From contig NZ_JAODOR010000005.1 of assembly GCF_025398275.1 (NCBI RefSeq), positions 1 to 64,000 on the forward strand: a DNA stretch of 64,000 nucleotides, read 5' to 3'. A program made the translations under genes and the position numbers. Shown one piece after another: positions 44,341 through 53,489 of the stretch. The DNA comes from Microbacterium memoriense (GTDB lineage Bacteria; Actinomycetota; Actinomycetes; Actinomycetales; Microbacteriaceae). The notes beneath the pieces are model-generated. The model worked only from the letters and a program-made list of their open reading frames with translations. It searched no databases and had not been told where the DNA came from. The stretch's first letter is position 1; each line of letters starts with the position of its first letter.

Positions 44341-46859
44341 GCGCGCGCCTCCATGAGTTCGATCAGCGCCAGATCCGCGATCGACACGGCCGGCGGGCCG
44401 CTCTCGAAGTGGAGGTGGCCGATCGCGTCGGACAGTTGCGCGAGCTGCGCGGAGATCTCCCGGAGGAAAACGGCGAGGTGTTCGCGGCGCCCCGACGTCA
44501 CGGTTGCGAGCTCCGCCAGGTCGGCGTTCTGCAGCTGGGTCTCGAGATGGTCGAGCAAGCGCTCCGCGCGGGTGGACCCGGTCGATGCCGGCATCGCGGC
44601 GAGGTGCGTGCGGAGCGCGGCCAGGCCGAAGGCGACCGAGCGCGGGTTGTCCTGGTCGCTCAGCAGAAGGTCGAGGACGTCCGCGACGCGCATCGACCCG
44701 CGGTACCGGCGGCGGTGGGTCACGATGCTCTCGGATGCCGTCAGCACCGCCTCGAGCACATCCCGCTCGCGTCGCGCGTTGCGTGGTTCGGTCAGCCCTG
44801 CGGTCAGCAGGTGGCAGACCTGCAGGCTTCGCTCGAGGTGGCGACCGGCCTCGATCATGCGCCATCCGGTGTCGCGGATCATGTTGGCCGTCACACCGTA
44901 GAGCGACAGCATCGCGGAGAGCATGCGGCCCGCAGACTCCGCCGTGCGGTGCGGATGCGCGGAACTCCGCAGCGAACGCAGTGCGCGGTCGATGTGCGCG
45001 AACACACGCCACGTGTCGCCGGACAGCTGATCGCGGACGCCTTCCATCGCTTCGCGCAGGCGTGCGATCGAGTGGCCGGCCGACCCGGGGCGTCCGGCAT
45101 CCATCAGCAACGAGCGGAACTCGGCTTCGGGATCGAGCGACCGGGTTCCGGCGAGCAAGCCGAGCGCGTTCAGCAACACGCGCGAGCTGTCATCGACCGT
45201 CGTAGCAGTGTGTCCGCCGTGTTGATCGAGAGAGGTCTGGGCGCTCAGTACCAGGCGGAGGAGGTCCTCCGCGCGCTCGGCGTACCGGCCCGCCCAGAAC
45301 ATGTCGGCAAGAGCGCGCGGCGCCAGCGACGGGATGGAACGGCCCGAGGGCGCCGGAACGATCTCGGACAGACCCTGGTCCGGATCGGTCTCCGCCGACT
45401 TCAGGACCCACACGTCTTTCGTCGTCGGGGTGGCATCGACACCGGAGCGCACCGTCGCGAGCCCGCCGATCAGGGGCCGATACGCGGAGCCGTATCTCAG
45501 CGTGAAGGCCCGGAACGTCATCGGCATCGCCGACGCGAGGCCTGAGCTGTTCCAGACCGGCGCCTGCGACAGCGGGAGGAGGTCCTGCCCGACGAATCGG
45601 TGCGGCGCGGCTTCGATGCGCGCGATCAGCTCGTCGGGGGAGAGGCCGGCGAGGCTCCGGCGCGGGGAATCCATGATCCGCACGATCAGCGAGGGATCGC
45701 CGGCGGCGATGCGCGAGACCACGAGGGCGCGATCCTCGGGGTTTCCGCACCACCAGGTCGGCGCCGACGGCAGCCGGAGCTGCTCGCCGAGGAGGTGCTC
45801 GCACGCCGCCGCCAGGAACGGCATGAGCGCCGGGTTCTCGAGCACACCGGCGCCGAGCCCGTTCACGAGTCGCACGCGTCCCCGGCGCACGGCTTCGGAG
45901 AGCCCGGCAACGCCGAGCCGCGAGTCGCCACGGAGTTCCAGCGGGTCGCAGTAGGCGGCGTCCACCCGGCGGATGATGACATCGATCCGCTCGGTCGGGC
46001 GCGTCCGCGGCCATCCGGATGGCTTCATCCACACCCAACCGTCGCGCACGACGAGGTCGCTACCCTGCACGAGCGGGAAGCCCAGCGCGTTGGCGAGGAA
46101 GGCCTGGTCGAACGCCGTTTCGGAGAGTGTGCCGGGGGAGAGGATGACGATCTGCGGATCGTCGACGTCCTCGGGCGCGGAGGACAGCAGGGCGGCGCGG
46201 AGGGCGGTGAAGTAGGGATCCATCCGGTGGAGGTTGCCCTCCTGGTACAGATCGGGCAGAACTTGCGAGATCACCCGACGGTTCTCCGCGGCGAATCCGA
46301 GACCGGACGGCGCCTGGGTGCGATCGGCGAGCACATGCCATTCGCCGTCCGCATCGCGACCGAGGTCGGTCGCCGACAGCAGCAGCGGGTTCGGATCTTT
46401 GGCGCTCGCCCGCGCCACCGGCCGCGCGAATCCGGCGTGACCGAGAACGATCGCGGAGGGGATGATCCCCTCGCGCAAGAGGGTCTGCCGTCCGTACAGG
46501 TCGACGAGGATCGCGTTGAGCAGTTCCGCGCGTTGCGCAAGACCCACGTCCAGCCGCGCCCAGCCGGCCGCGTCGATCACGAGCGGCATCGGATCGAGTT
46601 GCCACGGCTCGGCGCCCCTGCCGGGGCGGATGTAGGAGACGCCGTCGTCGGCGAGGAACCTCGTGATCTCGTCGTCGACGCGATGCAGTTCCTGCGGGCT
46701 CAGCGACAGTGCGAGCGAGGCGATCGACTTCCACGCGGGTCGCAGTGCGCCATCGGCGCCCACGACCTCGTCGTAGCGCGACACGGCGCCGTCGACGGGC
46801 GCGTCAAAGGGCAGTGTCGGTTGCGACACTGCCATCGCGTAGTCGCGGAGCACACTCAC
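44337..46859 (-). CDS. Circularly permuted ATP-grasp fused to alpha-E domain
   Basis: The 840-residue protein joins two parts usually encoded separately. Residues about 45-500 are the type 2 circularly permuted ATP-grasp domain: RPGRGAEPWQLDPMPLVIDA, SAIVLGHAGF, RDGWVWMKPSG and RLVNGLGAGVLENPALMPFL. Residues about 525-840 are the alpha-helical DUF403 (alpha-E) domain: RALADMFWAGRYAERAEDLL and WRMIEAGRHLERSLQVCHLL. The ATP-grasp part probably forms amide bonds; alpha-E function is unknown. It is coupled by four-base overlaps to both transglutaminase-type neighbours, which supports a common substrate. Confidence 0.88.
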   Translation of the reverse strand: MSVLRDYAMAVSQPTLPFDAPVDGAVSRYDEVVGADGALRPAWKSIASLALSLSPQELHRVDDEITRFLADDGVSYIRPGRGAEPWQLDPMPLVIDAAGWARLDVGLAQRAELLNAILVDLYGRQTLLREGIIPSAIVLGHAGFARPVARASAKDPNPLLLSATDLGRDADGEWHVLADRTQAPSGLGFAAENRRVISQVLPDLYQEGNLHRMDPYFTALRAALLSSAPEDVDDPQIVILSPGTLSETAFDQAFLANALGFPLVQGSDLVVRDGWVWMKPSGWPRTRPTERIDVIIRRVDAAYCDPLELRGDSRLGVAGLSEAVRRGRVRLVNGLGAGVLENPALMPFLAAACEHLLGEQLRLPSAPTWWCGNPEDRALVVSRIAAGDPSLIVRIMDSPRRSLAGLSPDELIARIEAAPHRFVGQDLLPLSQAPVWNSSGLASAMPMTFRAFTLRYGSAYRPLIGGLATVRSGVDATPTTKDVWVLKSAETDPDQGLSEIVPAPSGRSIPSLAPRALADMFWAGRYAERAEDLLRLVLSAQTSLDQHGGHTATTVDDSSRVLLNALGLLAGTRSLDPEAEFRSLLMDAGRPGSAGHSIARLREAMEGVRDQLSGDTWRVFAHIDRALRSLRSSAHPHRTAESAGRMLSAMLSLYGVTANMIRDTGWRMIEAGRHLERSLQVCHLLTAGLTEPRNARRERDVLEAVLTASESIVTHRRRYRGSMRVADVLDLLLSDQDNPRSVAFGLAALRTHLAAMPASTGSTRAERLLDHLETQLQNADLAELATVTSGRREHLAVFLREISAQLAQLSDAIGHLHFESGPPAVSIADLALIELMEARA

Positions 46860-49800
46860 GCCTGCGGAACCCTCCTGAGGTCCAGCGTACGGGGGTAGTC
46901 GACCGTCGCCGCACGCGCCCCAGCCTCACGGGCCGCCGCGACATCGAACGCGCCCGGCGTGTGGCCGCGCGGCTCGAACCGGCCGGAGCGCCGTGCTTCG
47001 GCTTCGTTCGCATTGACGGGCGGGTGCTCGTACGCCCGGCCACCTGGATGGACGACGTGGTACGTCGCCCCGCCGAGGCTGGCCGCGGCATCCACATCGA
47101 CGACCTCGAAACTCAGCGGTGCGTGCACCTCGATCGACGGGTGCAGGGCAGACCAGGGCTGCCAGGCGCGATAGCGAACGCCGGCGTAGTACTCGCCAAG
47201 CTTCCCCGTCGACGTCAGCGGCACGGCGACGCCGTTGCACGCGACGAGGTGCCGAGTCGGATCGATGCCGGAGACGGTCACTTGGATGCGCTCGACCGAC
47301 GAGTCGACGTAACGCGAGGTGCCACCGGCCGTCGCTTCCTCGCCCAGCACGTGCCACGGTTCGATCGCCTGGCGCAGTTCGAGCTCGATCCCGGCGCTGC
47401 CGCCCAGACGGGTGAACCCGATCCGCGGGAACCGGAACTCGACGAACGGCTCCATCCAGCTGTACTCGACCGGGATTCCGGCGGCGCGGAGGTCTTCGAC
47501 CACCTCGAGGATGTCGCGCCGGGTGCCCTGCGGCAGCAGGAAGTCCTCGTGGAGCGCCGTGCCCCAGCGCACGAGCGGTGCGATCAGCGGCTTCTCCCAG
47601 AACATCGTCACGAGACTGCGGACGAGGAGCGCCTGGACGAGGGCGAGCTGCGGATGCGGGGGCATTTCGAAGCCGCGCAGTTCCAGGAGGCCCAGGCGCC
47701 CGCGGCTCGTATCGGGGCTGTACAGCTTGTCGATGCAGAACTCCGCGCGGTGCGTGTTGCCGGTGAGGTCGGTGAGCAGGTGCCGCAGGGCGCGGTCGAT
47801 CAGCCAGGGGCGGGGCTCGTCGGTCTCGGCGCTCAGCCGCCGCACCTCGCTCAGCGCGATCTCCATTTCATAGACCGCTTCCGGACGTCCCTCATCGAAG
47901 CGCGGCGCCTGGCTGGTCGGCCCGATGAACCGCCCGGAGAAGAGGAAGGAGAGGGCCGGATGCCGCTGCCAGTACGTGACGAGGCTCGCGAGCAAATCGG
48001 GACGCCGCAGCAGCGGTGAGTCGATCGGCTGCTGGCCGCCGAGAGTGATGTGATTGCCGCCGCCGGTGCCGGTGTGCGTGCCGTCGACGTCGAATTTCTC
48101 GGTCGACAGCCGCGCCAGACGCGCCTCTCCGTAAAGGTCGAACGTGAGCGCCCGCTGCTCGGCCCACGACGCCGTCGGCTGCACGTTGACCTCGATGACA
48201 CCAGGGTCCGGCGTCACGACGAGCTGCGTCAGCCGTGCATCCGGCGGCGGGCCGTAGCCTTCGATCACGAGGCGGGTGCCGCCCTGGGTCGCGGCGCGCT
48301 CGATGACCTGGAGCAGGCTCACATAGTCATCGAGGCGGTCGGTCGGCGGCAGGAAAACGTGCACGAAGCCTTCGCGCGCCTCTACGACGAGTGCTGTGGT
48401 GGGCTGCTCGTCGGGATCGACGATGGTGACGCGGGGGATGCCGGGGACCAGGGGCGCCGAGGCATCCAGGTACGTCGGTTCGCCCTGCCAGGCGGGGTCC
48501 TCCCACGAGACGGAATCGAGGGGGAGACGGAGCCCGGCCGAACTCGTGCCCGGGACGAGGACGAGGCGTCCGCGGCGGAAACGCCACGCGGGGCTTGCCC
48601 AGGCCTCTCCCGTGACGAGGGGGAGCACCCACGCGGTCGGGGCGCCGGCATCCGGAGCGTCGCTGTCATCCTCGTCGCCCGGACGGGCGCCCGCCGGCCT
48701 GCGCACATCGGCGAGCCGCGCCGCGAGCGCATCTTCCGTGGCGGGCAGAAGCTGCCCCTCCGGAAGGCCGAGGATGCCGGTGATGCTGCGCGCGAGCGCT
48801 TCAGCACGTTCGGGGGCCGACCCGGGATACGCGGGCTTGCCCCACGGGTCGTCGAAGAGCTCGGCGCGGTTCCACAGCGGAACGCCGTCGGTACGCCACT
48901 GCAGCGCGATGTTCCACCGCGGCATGGGCTCACCCGGGTACCACTTGCCCTGCCCGCGATGAACGATGCCGCCTGCGGCATATGTGCGTCGCAAGCGTTC
49001 GGCGAGCACATTCGCGAGCTCGCGTTTCTGCGGGCCGTCGGCATCCGTGTTCCACTCGGCGGCCGTCGCGTCGTCGAGAGCGACGAACGTCGGCTCGCCG
49101 CCGAGGGTCAGGCGCACGTCTCCCGCGCGCAACCGTTCATCGACGAGCTCGCCGACCGCGTCGATGCGCCCCCACTGGGCGTCGGTGTACGGCTTCGTCG
49201 TGCGGGGGTCCTCGTGGATGCGCCGCACCTCGTTGTGGAACCCGAAAGTCACCTCGACCGGTTCGGTGCCGCCCTCGATCGGTGCGGCACTGGACGGATG
49301 CGGCGTCGCCGACAGCGGGATGTGCCCTTCGCCGGCGAACAGGGCGCTCGTCGCATCGAGGCCGACCCAGCCGGCGCCCGGGATGAACACTTCGGCCCAT
49401 GCGTGCAGGTCGGTGAAGTCCTCGGCCGGGCCGCTTCCGCCGTCGAGCGACTTCTGGTCGGGCGCGAGCTGCACGAGGTAACCCGACACGAACCGCGCCG
49501 CGAGACCGTACTGGCGCAGCAAGCTCACCAGCATCCACGCACTGTCGCGGCACGAGCCGATCCCGGCGGCGAGTGTGTGATCGGGCGTCTGCACACCCGG
49601 TTCCATGCGCACGCTGTAGGCGACGGCACCGTTGACGGCCGCGTTGAGCTGGGAGAGGAAGCTGACCGTCGGCATGCCATCTGCCGGGAGCGGCGGAAGT
49701 CCCGCACGCCAGGCCTCCGTCCGATCGCTGTCGTCGACGGGGCGGAGGTAAGGCGCGAGATCGGCCGCCAGCGACGGCGCATAGGTGAACGGGAAACGCT

Positions 49801-50098
49801 CGGCGTACTCCTCGATGAAGAAGTCGAGCGGATTGATCACCATCATGTCGGCGACGACGCCGACCGTGATCTCGAGTTTGCTGACCTTCTCGGGGAAGAC
49901 GATCCGCGCGAGCCAGTTGCCGAACGGGTCCTGTTGCCAGTTGAGGAAGTGGTTCGCCGGTGAGATGTCCAGCGTGTACGCCTCGATCGGCGTCCGCGCG
50001 TGCGGGGCGGGTCGCAAGCGCACGACGTGCGGGGTGACTGACACCGGCCGCGCGAACTCGTAGCTGGTGTAGTGCTCCAGTGCGACTTTGATCGACAT
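46856..50098 (-). CDS. Large transglutaminase-like protein, DUF2126 type
   Basis: ATG at 50098 gives 1,080 residues, the usual size; a much longer in-frame extension upstream has no matching domain. The N-terminal part has the beta domain (IKVALEHYTSYEFARPVSVT) and a transglutaminase core with the Cys in GIGSCRDSAWMLVSLLRQYG, His in FTDLHAWAEVFIPGAGWVG and Asp in GLDATSALFAGEGHIPL. The rest is the DUF2126 part, rich in WG-type blocks such as GQGKWYPGEPMPRWNIALQW and GGGNHITLGGQQPIDSPLLR. It is the first gene of the transglutaminase/ATP-grasp/alpha-E operon. TGACCT-like boxes lie upstream but I see no clear promoter. Confidence 0.9.
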   Translation of the reverse strand: MSIKVALEHYTSYEFARPVSVTPHVVRLRPAPHARTPIEAYTLDISPANHFLNWQQDPFGNWLARIVFPEKVSKLEITVGVVADMMVINPLDFFIEEYAERFPFTYAPSLAADLAPYLRPVDDSDRTEAWRAGLPPLPADGMPTVSFLSQLNAAVNGAVAYSVRMEPGVQTPDHTLAAGIGSCRDSAWMLVSLLRQYGLAARFVSGYLVQLAPDQKSLDGGSGPAEDFTDLHAWAEVFIPGAGWVGLDATSALFAGEGHIPLSATPHPSSAAPIEGGTEPVEVTFGFHNEVRRIHEDPRTTKPYTDAQWGRIDAVGELVDERLRAGDVRLTLGGEPTFVALDDATAAEWNTDADGPQKRELANVLAERLRRTYAAGGIVHRGQGKWYPGEPMPRWNIALQWRTDGVPLWNRAELFDDPWGKPAYPGSAPERAEALARSITGILGLPEGQLLPATEDALAARLADVRRPAGARPGDEDDSDAPDAGAPTAWVLPLVTGEAWASPAWRFRRGRLVLVPGTSSAGLRLPLDSVSWEDPAWQGEPTYLDASAPLVPGIPRVTIVDPDEQPTTALVVEAREGFVHVFLPPTDRLDDYVSLLQVIERAATQGGTRLVIEGYGPPPDARLTQLVVTPDPGVIEVNVQPTASWAEQRALTFDLYGEARLARLSTEKFDVDGTHTGTGGGNHITLGGQQPIDSPLLRRPDLLASLVTYWQRHPALSFLFSGRFIGPTSQAPRFDEGRPEAVYEMEIALSEVRRLSAETDEPRPWLIDRALRHLLTDLTGNTHRAEFCIDKLYSPDTSRGRLGLLELRGFEMPPHPQLALVQALLVRSLVTMFWEKPLIAPLVRWGTALHEDFLLPQGTRRDILEVVEDLRAAGIPVEYSWMEPFVEFRFPRIGFTRLGGSAGIELELRQAIEPWHVLGEEATAGGTSRYVDSSVERIQVTVSGIDPTRHLVACNGVAVPLTSTGKLGEYYAGVRYRAWQPWSALHPSIEVHAPLSFEVVDVDAAASLGGATYHVVHPGGRAYEHPPVNANEAEARRSGRFEPRGHTPGAFDVAAAREAGARAATVDYPRTLDLRRVPQA

Positions 50099-50194
50099 TG
50101 CCCCAGCTTGGTCGAGCCCTGTTGCGGGCGGGTTACAGGTAACACTATCTCTGCGCTCGTGCGGGTCGGCAGGGCGCCGCAATACAGTGGTGCG

Positions 50195-50752
50195 GTGACA
50201 CCCTCGCACTCCGCCGACCCGCTCTTCCGGGTGAGACCCGCACGGACGGCCGATGTGCGCGGCATCCTCGAGCTTCTCGACCCGTGGGTCCAGCGCCGGA
50301 TCCTGCTCGGCAAAGAGGTCGTCACGCTCTTCGAATCCGTTCAGGAGTTCGTCGTCGCGGAGGCGCAAGGGCGCCTCATCGGCTGCGGCGCGCTGCACGT
50401 CATCTGGGAAGACCTCGGCGAGGTGCGCACCCTGATCGTCTCGGAGGAGTGGCTGCACCACGGGGTGGGTGGCGCGATCGTCGAGAAGCTCGAGGAGCGC
50501 GCGCAGGACCTGGGGCTCAGCCGTTTGTTCTGCCTCACCTTCGAGGTCGACTTCTTCACCCGCCGCGGCTTCGCGCCGATCGGTGAGCAAGTCGTCGACC
50601 CGGATGTGTATTCGCAGCTCCTCCGGAGCCCCGACGAAGGCGTCGCGGAGTTCCTCGACCTCGCGCACGTCAAGCCCAACACCCTGGGTAATACCCGCAT
50701 GCTCAAGAGCCTGCAGGCGCGTCCTGATGGATCGGCGGATGCCGGCGCATAG
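50195..50752 (+). CDS. argA: Amino-acid N-acetyltransferase (ArgA-like GNAT)
   Basis: GTG at 50195, six bases after TACAGT, gives 185 residues. RVRPARTADVRGILELLDPW, LIGCGALHVIWEDLGEVRTL, then EWLHHGVGGAIVEKLEERAQ (acetyl-CoA loop) and LFCLTFEVDFFTRRGFAPIG are those of the stand-alone ArgA of actinobacteria (the Rv2747 type), which acetylates glutamate or glutamine to start arginine synthesis. The stop codon TAG is the first half of the TAGCCT box of the next gene. Confidence 0.85.
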   Translation: MTPSHSADPLFRVRPARTADVRGILELLDPWVQRRILLGKEVVTLFESVQEFVVAEAQGRLIGCGALHVIWEDLGEVRTLIVSEEWLHHGVGGAIVEKLEERAQDLGLSRLFCLTFEVDFFTRRGFAPIGEQVVDPDVYSQLLRSPDEGVAEFLDLAHVKPNTLGNTRMLKSLQARPDGSADAGA

Positions 50753-50755
50753 CCT
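50750..50755 (+). promoter_or_regulatory. -10 box built on the argA stop codon
   Basis: TAGCCT begins with the argA TAG stop and lies 6 nt before the GTG of the following gene, the same arrangement as ftsH/folE. Confidence 0.45.
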
Positions 50756-50761
50756 GGGTCT

Positions 50762-51421
50762 GTGAGCACCCCCTCCCGTCGGCCCTCGCCCGCCGTCTAC
50801 CGCCGCCGTCGACTCGTCGTCGTGGTGGTGGCGTTGCTCGTGGTCGCGGGCGTCGTCGCGCTGGCGATCTGGCAGCCGTGGCGCGGGGTTGCGACACCGG
50901 CTGCGTCTGCGAGTCCGACGAGCTCCGCCGTGGCGACGAGCCCTGCGGCCACACCGTCCCCGTCCGAGCCGTCGGTACCCGAGGAACCGGCGCCGTCCGA
51001 GCCGACCGCCGCCCCAGCCATCGAAGCGTGCTCGACTTCGAACATCACGGTGCTCGCAGTGACCGACCAGGACTCGTACGGAGGCGGCGAGTTGCCGAAA
51101 CTGTCGATCACGCTCTCCAACGACTCCGACCTGCCGTGCCTGATCAACGTCGGCACGGCGACGCAGGCGTTCGAGATTTCGAGCGGCCCGGACGTCTGGT
51201 GGCGATCGACCGATTGCCAGGCCGAATCGAGTGATCAGGTGGTCCAGTTGGATGCCGGGCAGACCGTCTCGAGCGTCACGCCGCTCGAATGGGACCGCAC
51301 TCGGTCGTCGGTGGACACGTGCGCGGCGGCACGCCCGCAGGCACCGGCCGGGTACTTCCACCTTTCGGTGTCGATCGGTGGAATCGAAGCGGCGGACACG
51401 AAAGCATTCGAACTGCGGTGA
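50762..51421 (+). CDS. Membrane-anchored extracellular protein, DUF4232-like
   Basis: GTG at 50762 gives 219 residues. An N-terminal Arg-rich stretch and one membrane helix (about 20-40) anchor a Pro/Ser/Thr/Glu linker (about 45-90), followed by an extracellular beta domain with TVLAVTDQDSYGGGELPKLS, ITLSNDSDLPCLINVGTATQ and VWWRSTDCQ. Similar domains are grouped as DUF4232 or are seen in Ig-like actinobacterial proteins; the assignment is tentative. Two Cys pairs may form disulfides. Confidence 0.65.
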   Translation: MSTPSRRPSPAVYRRRRLVVVVVALLVVAGVVALAIWQPWRGVATPAASASPTSSAVATSPAATPSPSEPSVPEEPAPSEPTAAPAIEACSTSNITVLAVTDQDSYGGGELPKLSITLSNDSDLPCLINVGTATQAFEISSGPDVWWRSTDCQAESSDQVVQLDAGQTVSSVTPLEWDRTRSSVDTCAAARPQAPAGYFHLSVSIGGIEAADTKAFELR

Positions 51422-51504
51422 ACCGGCGCCGGTGTTCCTGAGAACATTCTCATGAATTGTCTGGGGTTTCATGCAGACGGCGAGGCTTCGGAGTGCGTAC
51501 CCTT

Positions 51505-51655
51505 GTAGTAGTTCCCGGTGGCGGTCCCCGTTGTCCCCAGCAATGGTCAGTCGAAGCCAACCCCCAGTGGCCAGACGAAAACTTTCGCCCCGGTGAGCGA
51601 TGGGCCCTTTCGATTTCCGCAGTCCCCAATGAGGAAATCGAGAGGGCCCCTTCTT
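51505..51655 (+). ncRNA. Candidate structured small RNA
   Basis: A gene-free stretch after a TACCCT box (51498-51503) holds several small hairpins with C-rich loops (TGGTCAG...TGGCCA around AACCCCC; CGAAA...TTTCG) and ends in a strong terminator hairpin with a T-rich tail (51602-51660). No frame here looks coding. An independent transcript of about 150 nt is suggested, possibly of a C-rich-loop type such as 6C RNA, but I cannot confirm a known family. An alternative is that this is only the terminator of the preceding gene. Confidence 0.4.
51602..51649 (+). terminator. Strong intrinsic terminator
   Basis: GGGCCCTTTCGATTTCC (51602-51618) pairs with GGAAATCGAGAGGGCCC (51633-51649) with one G-T pair; TTCTTGTCTTCT follows. 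Confidence 0.85.
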
Positions 51656-51674
51656 GTCTTCTAGAGTTGTCGTC

Positions 51675-52076
51675 ATGGCCGGCAAGAAGCGCGCGAAACC
51701 TCCCCTGGAGTTTCGGAACCCCCAACTGGCCGACGCGCTGCAGACGCAGGACATGGCGGCTCTCGCATTCGCCCTTCGCCACGGCCCGACCGTCGTCCCC
51801 CTGATGAAGCCTGGTCAGCGCGACAATCCACTCGACGCCGGCGAAGTGTGGACCTACCGCGATCCGAACTCCGGCGACCTTGCCCTCTTGCTCTTCAGCG
51901 ATGCCGCACACAAACCGGCGGCGTTGCCGCCCGGGGTCGCGCTCCAGTCGCCGGCCTGGTTGCGTGCCTTCCTCGGGACGCACGGGGACGAGATCACGAC
52001 CGTCTTCTTCGACATCGCCGGGCCCCACCCTCTCCAGGCGACCCCGGCCGATCTGATCGCCGCGCTCGACGCGTAG
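51675..52076 (+). CDS. Unknown protein next to radA
   Basis: ATG at 51675, seven bases after TAGAGT, gives 133 residues. The sequence LADALQTQDMAALAFALRHG then GEVWTYRDPNSGDLALLLFS, LQSPAWLRAFLGTHGDEITT and VFFDIAGPHPLQATPADLIA suggests a small alpha/beta domain somewhat like SseB-type proteins, but the match is weak. It converges with radA, seven bases apart. No cysteine, signal or membrane segment. Confidence 0.6.
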   Translation: MAGKKRAKPPLEFRNPQLADALQTQDMAALAFALRHGPTVVPLMKPGQRDNPLDAGEVWTYRDPNSGDLALLLFSDAAHKPAALPPGVALQSPAWLRAFLGTHGDEITTVFFDIAGPHPLQATPADLIAALDA

Positions 52077-52082
52077 CCCGGG

Positions 52083-53441
52083 TCAGAAGGTCGGCGGGTC
52101 TGTCGGATCGGTGCGGTGGTTGCCGGCGAGCTCGCGCCAGGCGGTCGACAGCTCGCGCGAGGCGGTGTCGATGACCGATCGGTACCCGAGTCGCGCGGCT
52201 TCGGCGCGGCGTTGGGAATGCTGGGTGACGGCGCGGATCTCACCGGCCAGGCTGAGCTCTCCGATCGCGGCCACTCCCGGAGGGTTGCTGCGCCCGGTGA
52301 TCGCGCTCGCGACGGCGAGGGCGATAGCAAGGTCGGCGGCGGGTTCGATCAGGCGCACGCCGCCCACGGTCGAGACGTACACATCCTGATCGGATGATTT
52401 GACGTGTGCGCGCTTTTCGAGCACCGCGAGCACCATCGCCACGCGCGCGCCGTCGACGCCGCTGACGATGCGCCGCGGGTTCGGTCCGGATGCCGGAAGT
52501 GTCAGCGCCTGGACCTCGACCGGGAGAGCACGTCGTCCCTCGAGTGCGATCGTGACGCAGGTGCCGGGCTGCTGAGAGCCGTGCCCGAGGAACAGGACGC
52601 TGGGGTCGGGGACTTCGGCGATGCCGGCACCGGTCATGTCGAAGCATCCGACTTCGTCCGTTGCGCCGAACCGGTTCTTCAGCGCACGGACGAATCGCAG
52701 CGACGTTTGGCGGTCGCCTTCGAAGTGGCAGACGACGTCGACGAGGTGCTCGAGGATGCGGGGACCTGCGATCGACCCATCCTTGGTGACGTGCCCGACG
52801 ATGATGACCGGCAGATCGCGCGCTTTCGCGACACGGATGAGGGTGGAGGCGACTTCGCGCACTTGCGCGGGCTGGCCGGCGGATCCGTCGATCAGTGACG
52901 ATGACACCGTCTGGACCGAGTCGACGATCAGCAGGTCGGGCGCGCACTCGTCGATGTGGCCGAGAACGGTGGCGAGGTCGGTTTCGCTCGCGAGGAACAA
53001 CTCGTCGTGGAGCGCCGCCGTACGCTCGGCGCGCAGGCGCACCTGGCCGAGCGACTCTTCGGCGCTGACGTAGAGCACGCGTCGACCGGCCCGCGCGCTC
53101 TGGGCGGCGACTTCGAGCAGGAGGGTCGACTTGCCCACACCCGGTTCGCCGGAGAGGAGGATCGCGGCGCCCGGGACGATGCCGCCGCCGAGCACGCGGT
53201 CGAATTCGCCGACCCCGCTCGTGCGCCGAGGGGTGTCGGCGGTGTCGATCTGTGTGATCGGGACGGCGGCGCGGATCGGGCTGATCGCCGCGACGTTCTG
53301 GACGATCCCGGTCTGAGTCGCCGCTTCGACGACGCTGCCCCACTGCTGGCACTCGCCGCAGCGGCCGACCCACTTCGCCGCCGTCCAGCCGCACTCCGTG
53401 CACCGGAACGCGGTCGTGGTCGTCGCGCGCTTGGATGCCAT
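52083..53441 (-). CDS. radA: DNA repair protein RadA
   Basis: The 452-residue protein has an N-terminal zinc ribbon (CTECGWTAAKWVGRCGECQQ), a RecA-like domain with Walker A SGEPGVGKSTLL (about 97-108) and the RadA-specific KNRFGATDEVG block, and a C-terminal Lon-like domain (IEPAADLAIALAVASAITG). It helps branch migration in recombinational repair. TAGCCT lies 6 nt upstream of the ATG, so the mRNA is probably leaderless. In many actinobacteria disA is next to radA; here it is not. Confidence 0.97.
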   Translation of the reverse strand: MASKRATTTTAFRCTECGWTAAKWVGRCGECQQWGSVVEAATQTGIVQNVAAISPIRAAVPITQIDTADTPRRTSGVGEFDRVLGGGIVPGAAILLSGEPGVGKSTLLLEVAAQSARAGRRVLYVSAEESLGQVRLRAERTAALHDELFLASETDLATVLGHIDECAPDLLIVDSVQTVSSSLIDGSAGQPAQVREVASTLIRVAKARDLPVIIVGHVTKDGSIAGPRILEHLVDVVCHFEGDRQTSLRFVRALKNRFGATDEVGCFDMTGAGIAEVPDPSVLFLGHGSQQPGTCVTIALEGRRALPVEVQALTLPASGPNPRRIVSGVDGARVAMVLAVLEKRAHVKSSDQDVYVSTVGGVRLIEPAADLAIALAVASAITGRSNPPGVAAIGELSLAGEIRAVTQHSQRRAEAARLGYRSVIDTASRELSTAWRELAGNHRTDPTDPPTF

Positions 53442-53489
53442 GTCTTCAGGCTAGCCGCGCCCACCGACACCGGCCCGCTCAGGCCGGGG

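Noticed and set aside
50099..51754. Extension of the DUF2126 protein to 1,632 residues
   Set aside because: The extension is antisense to argA and the 50762 gene, is low-complexity and contains no domain. ATG at 50098 matches the family start.
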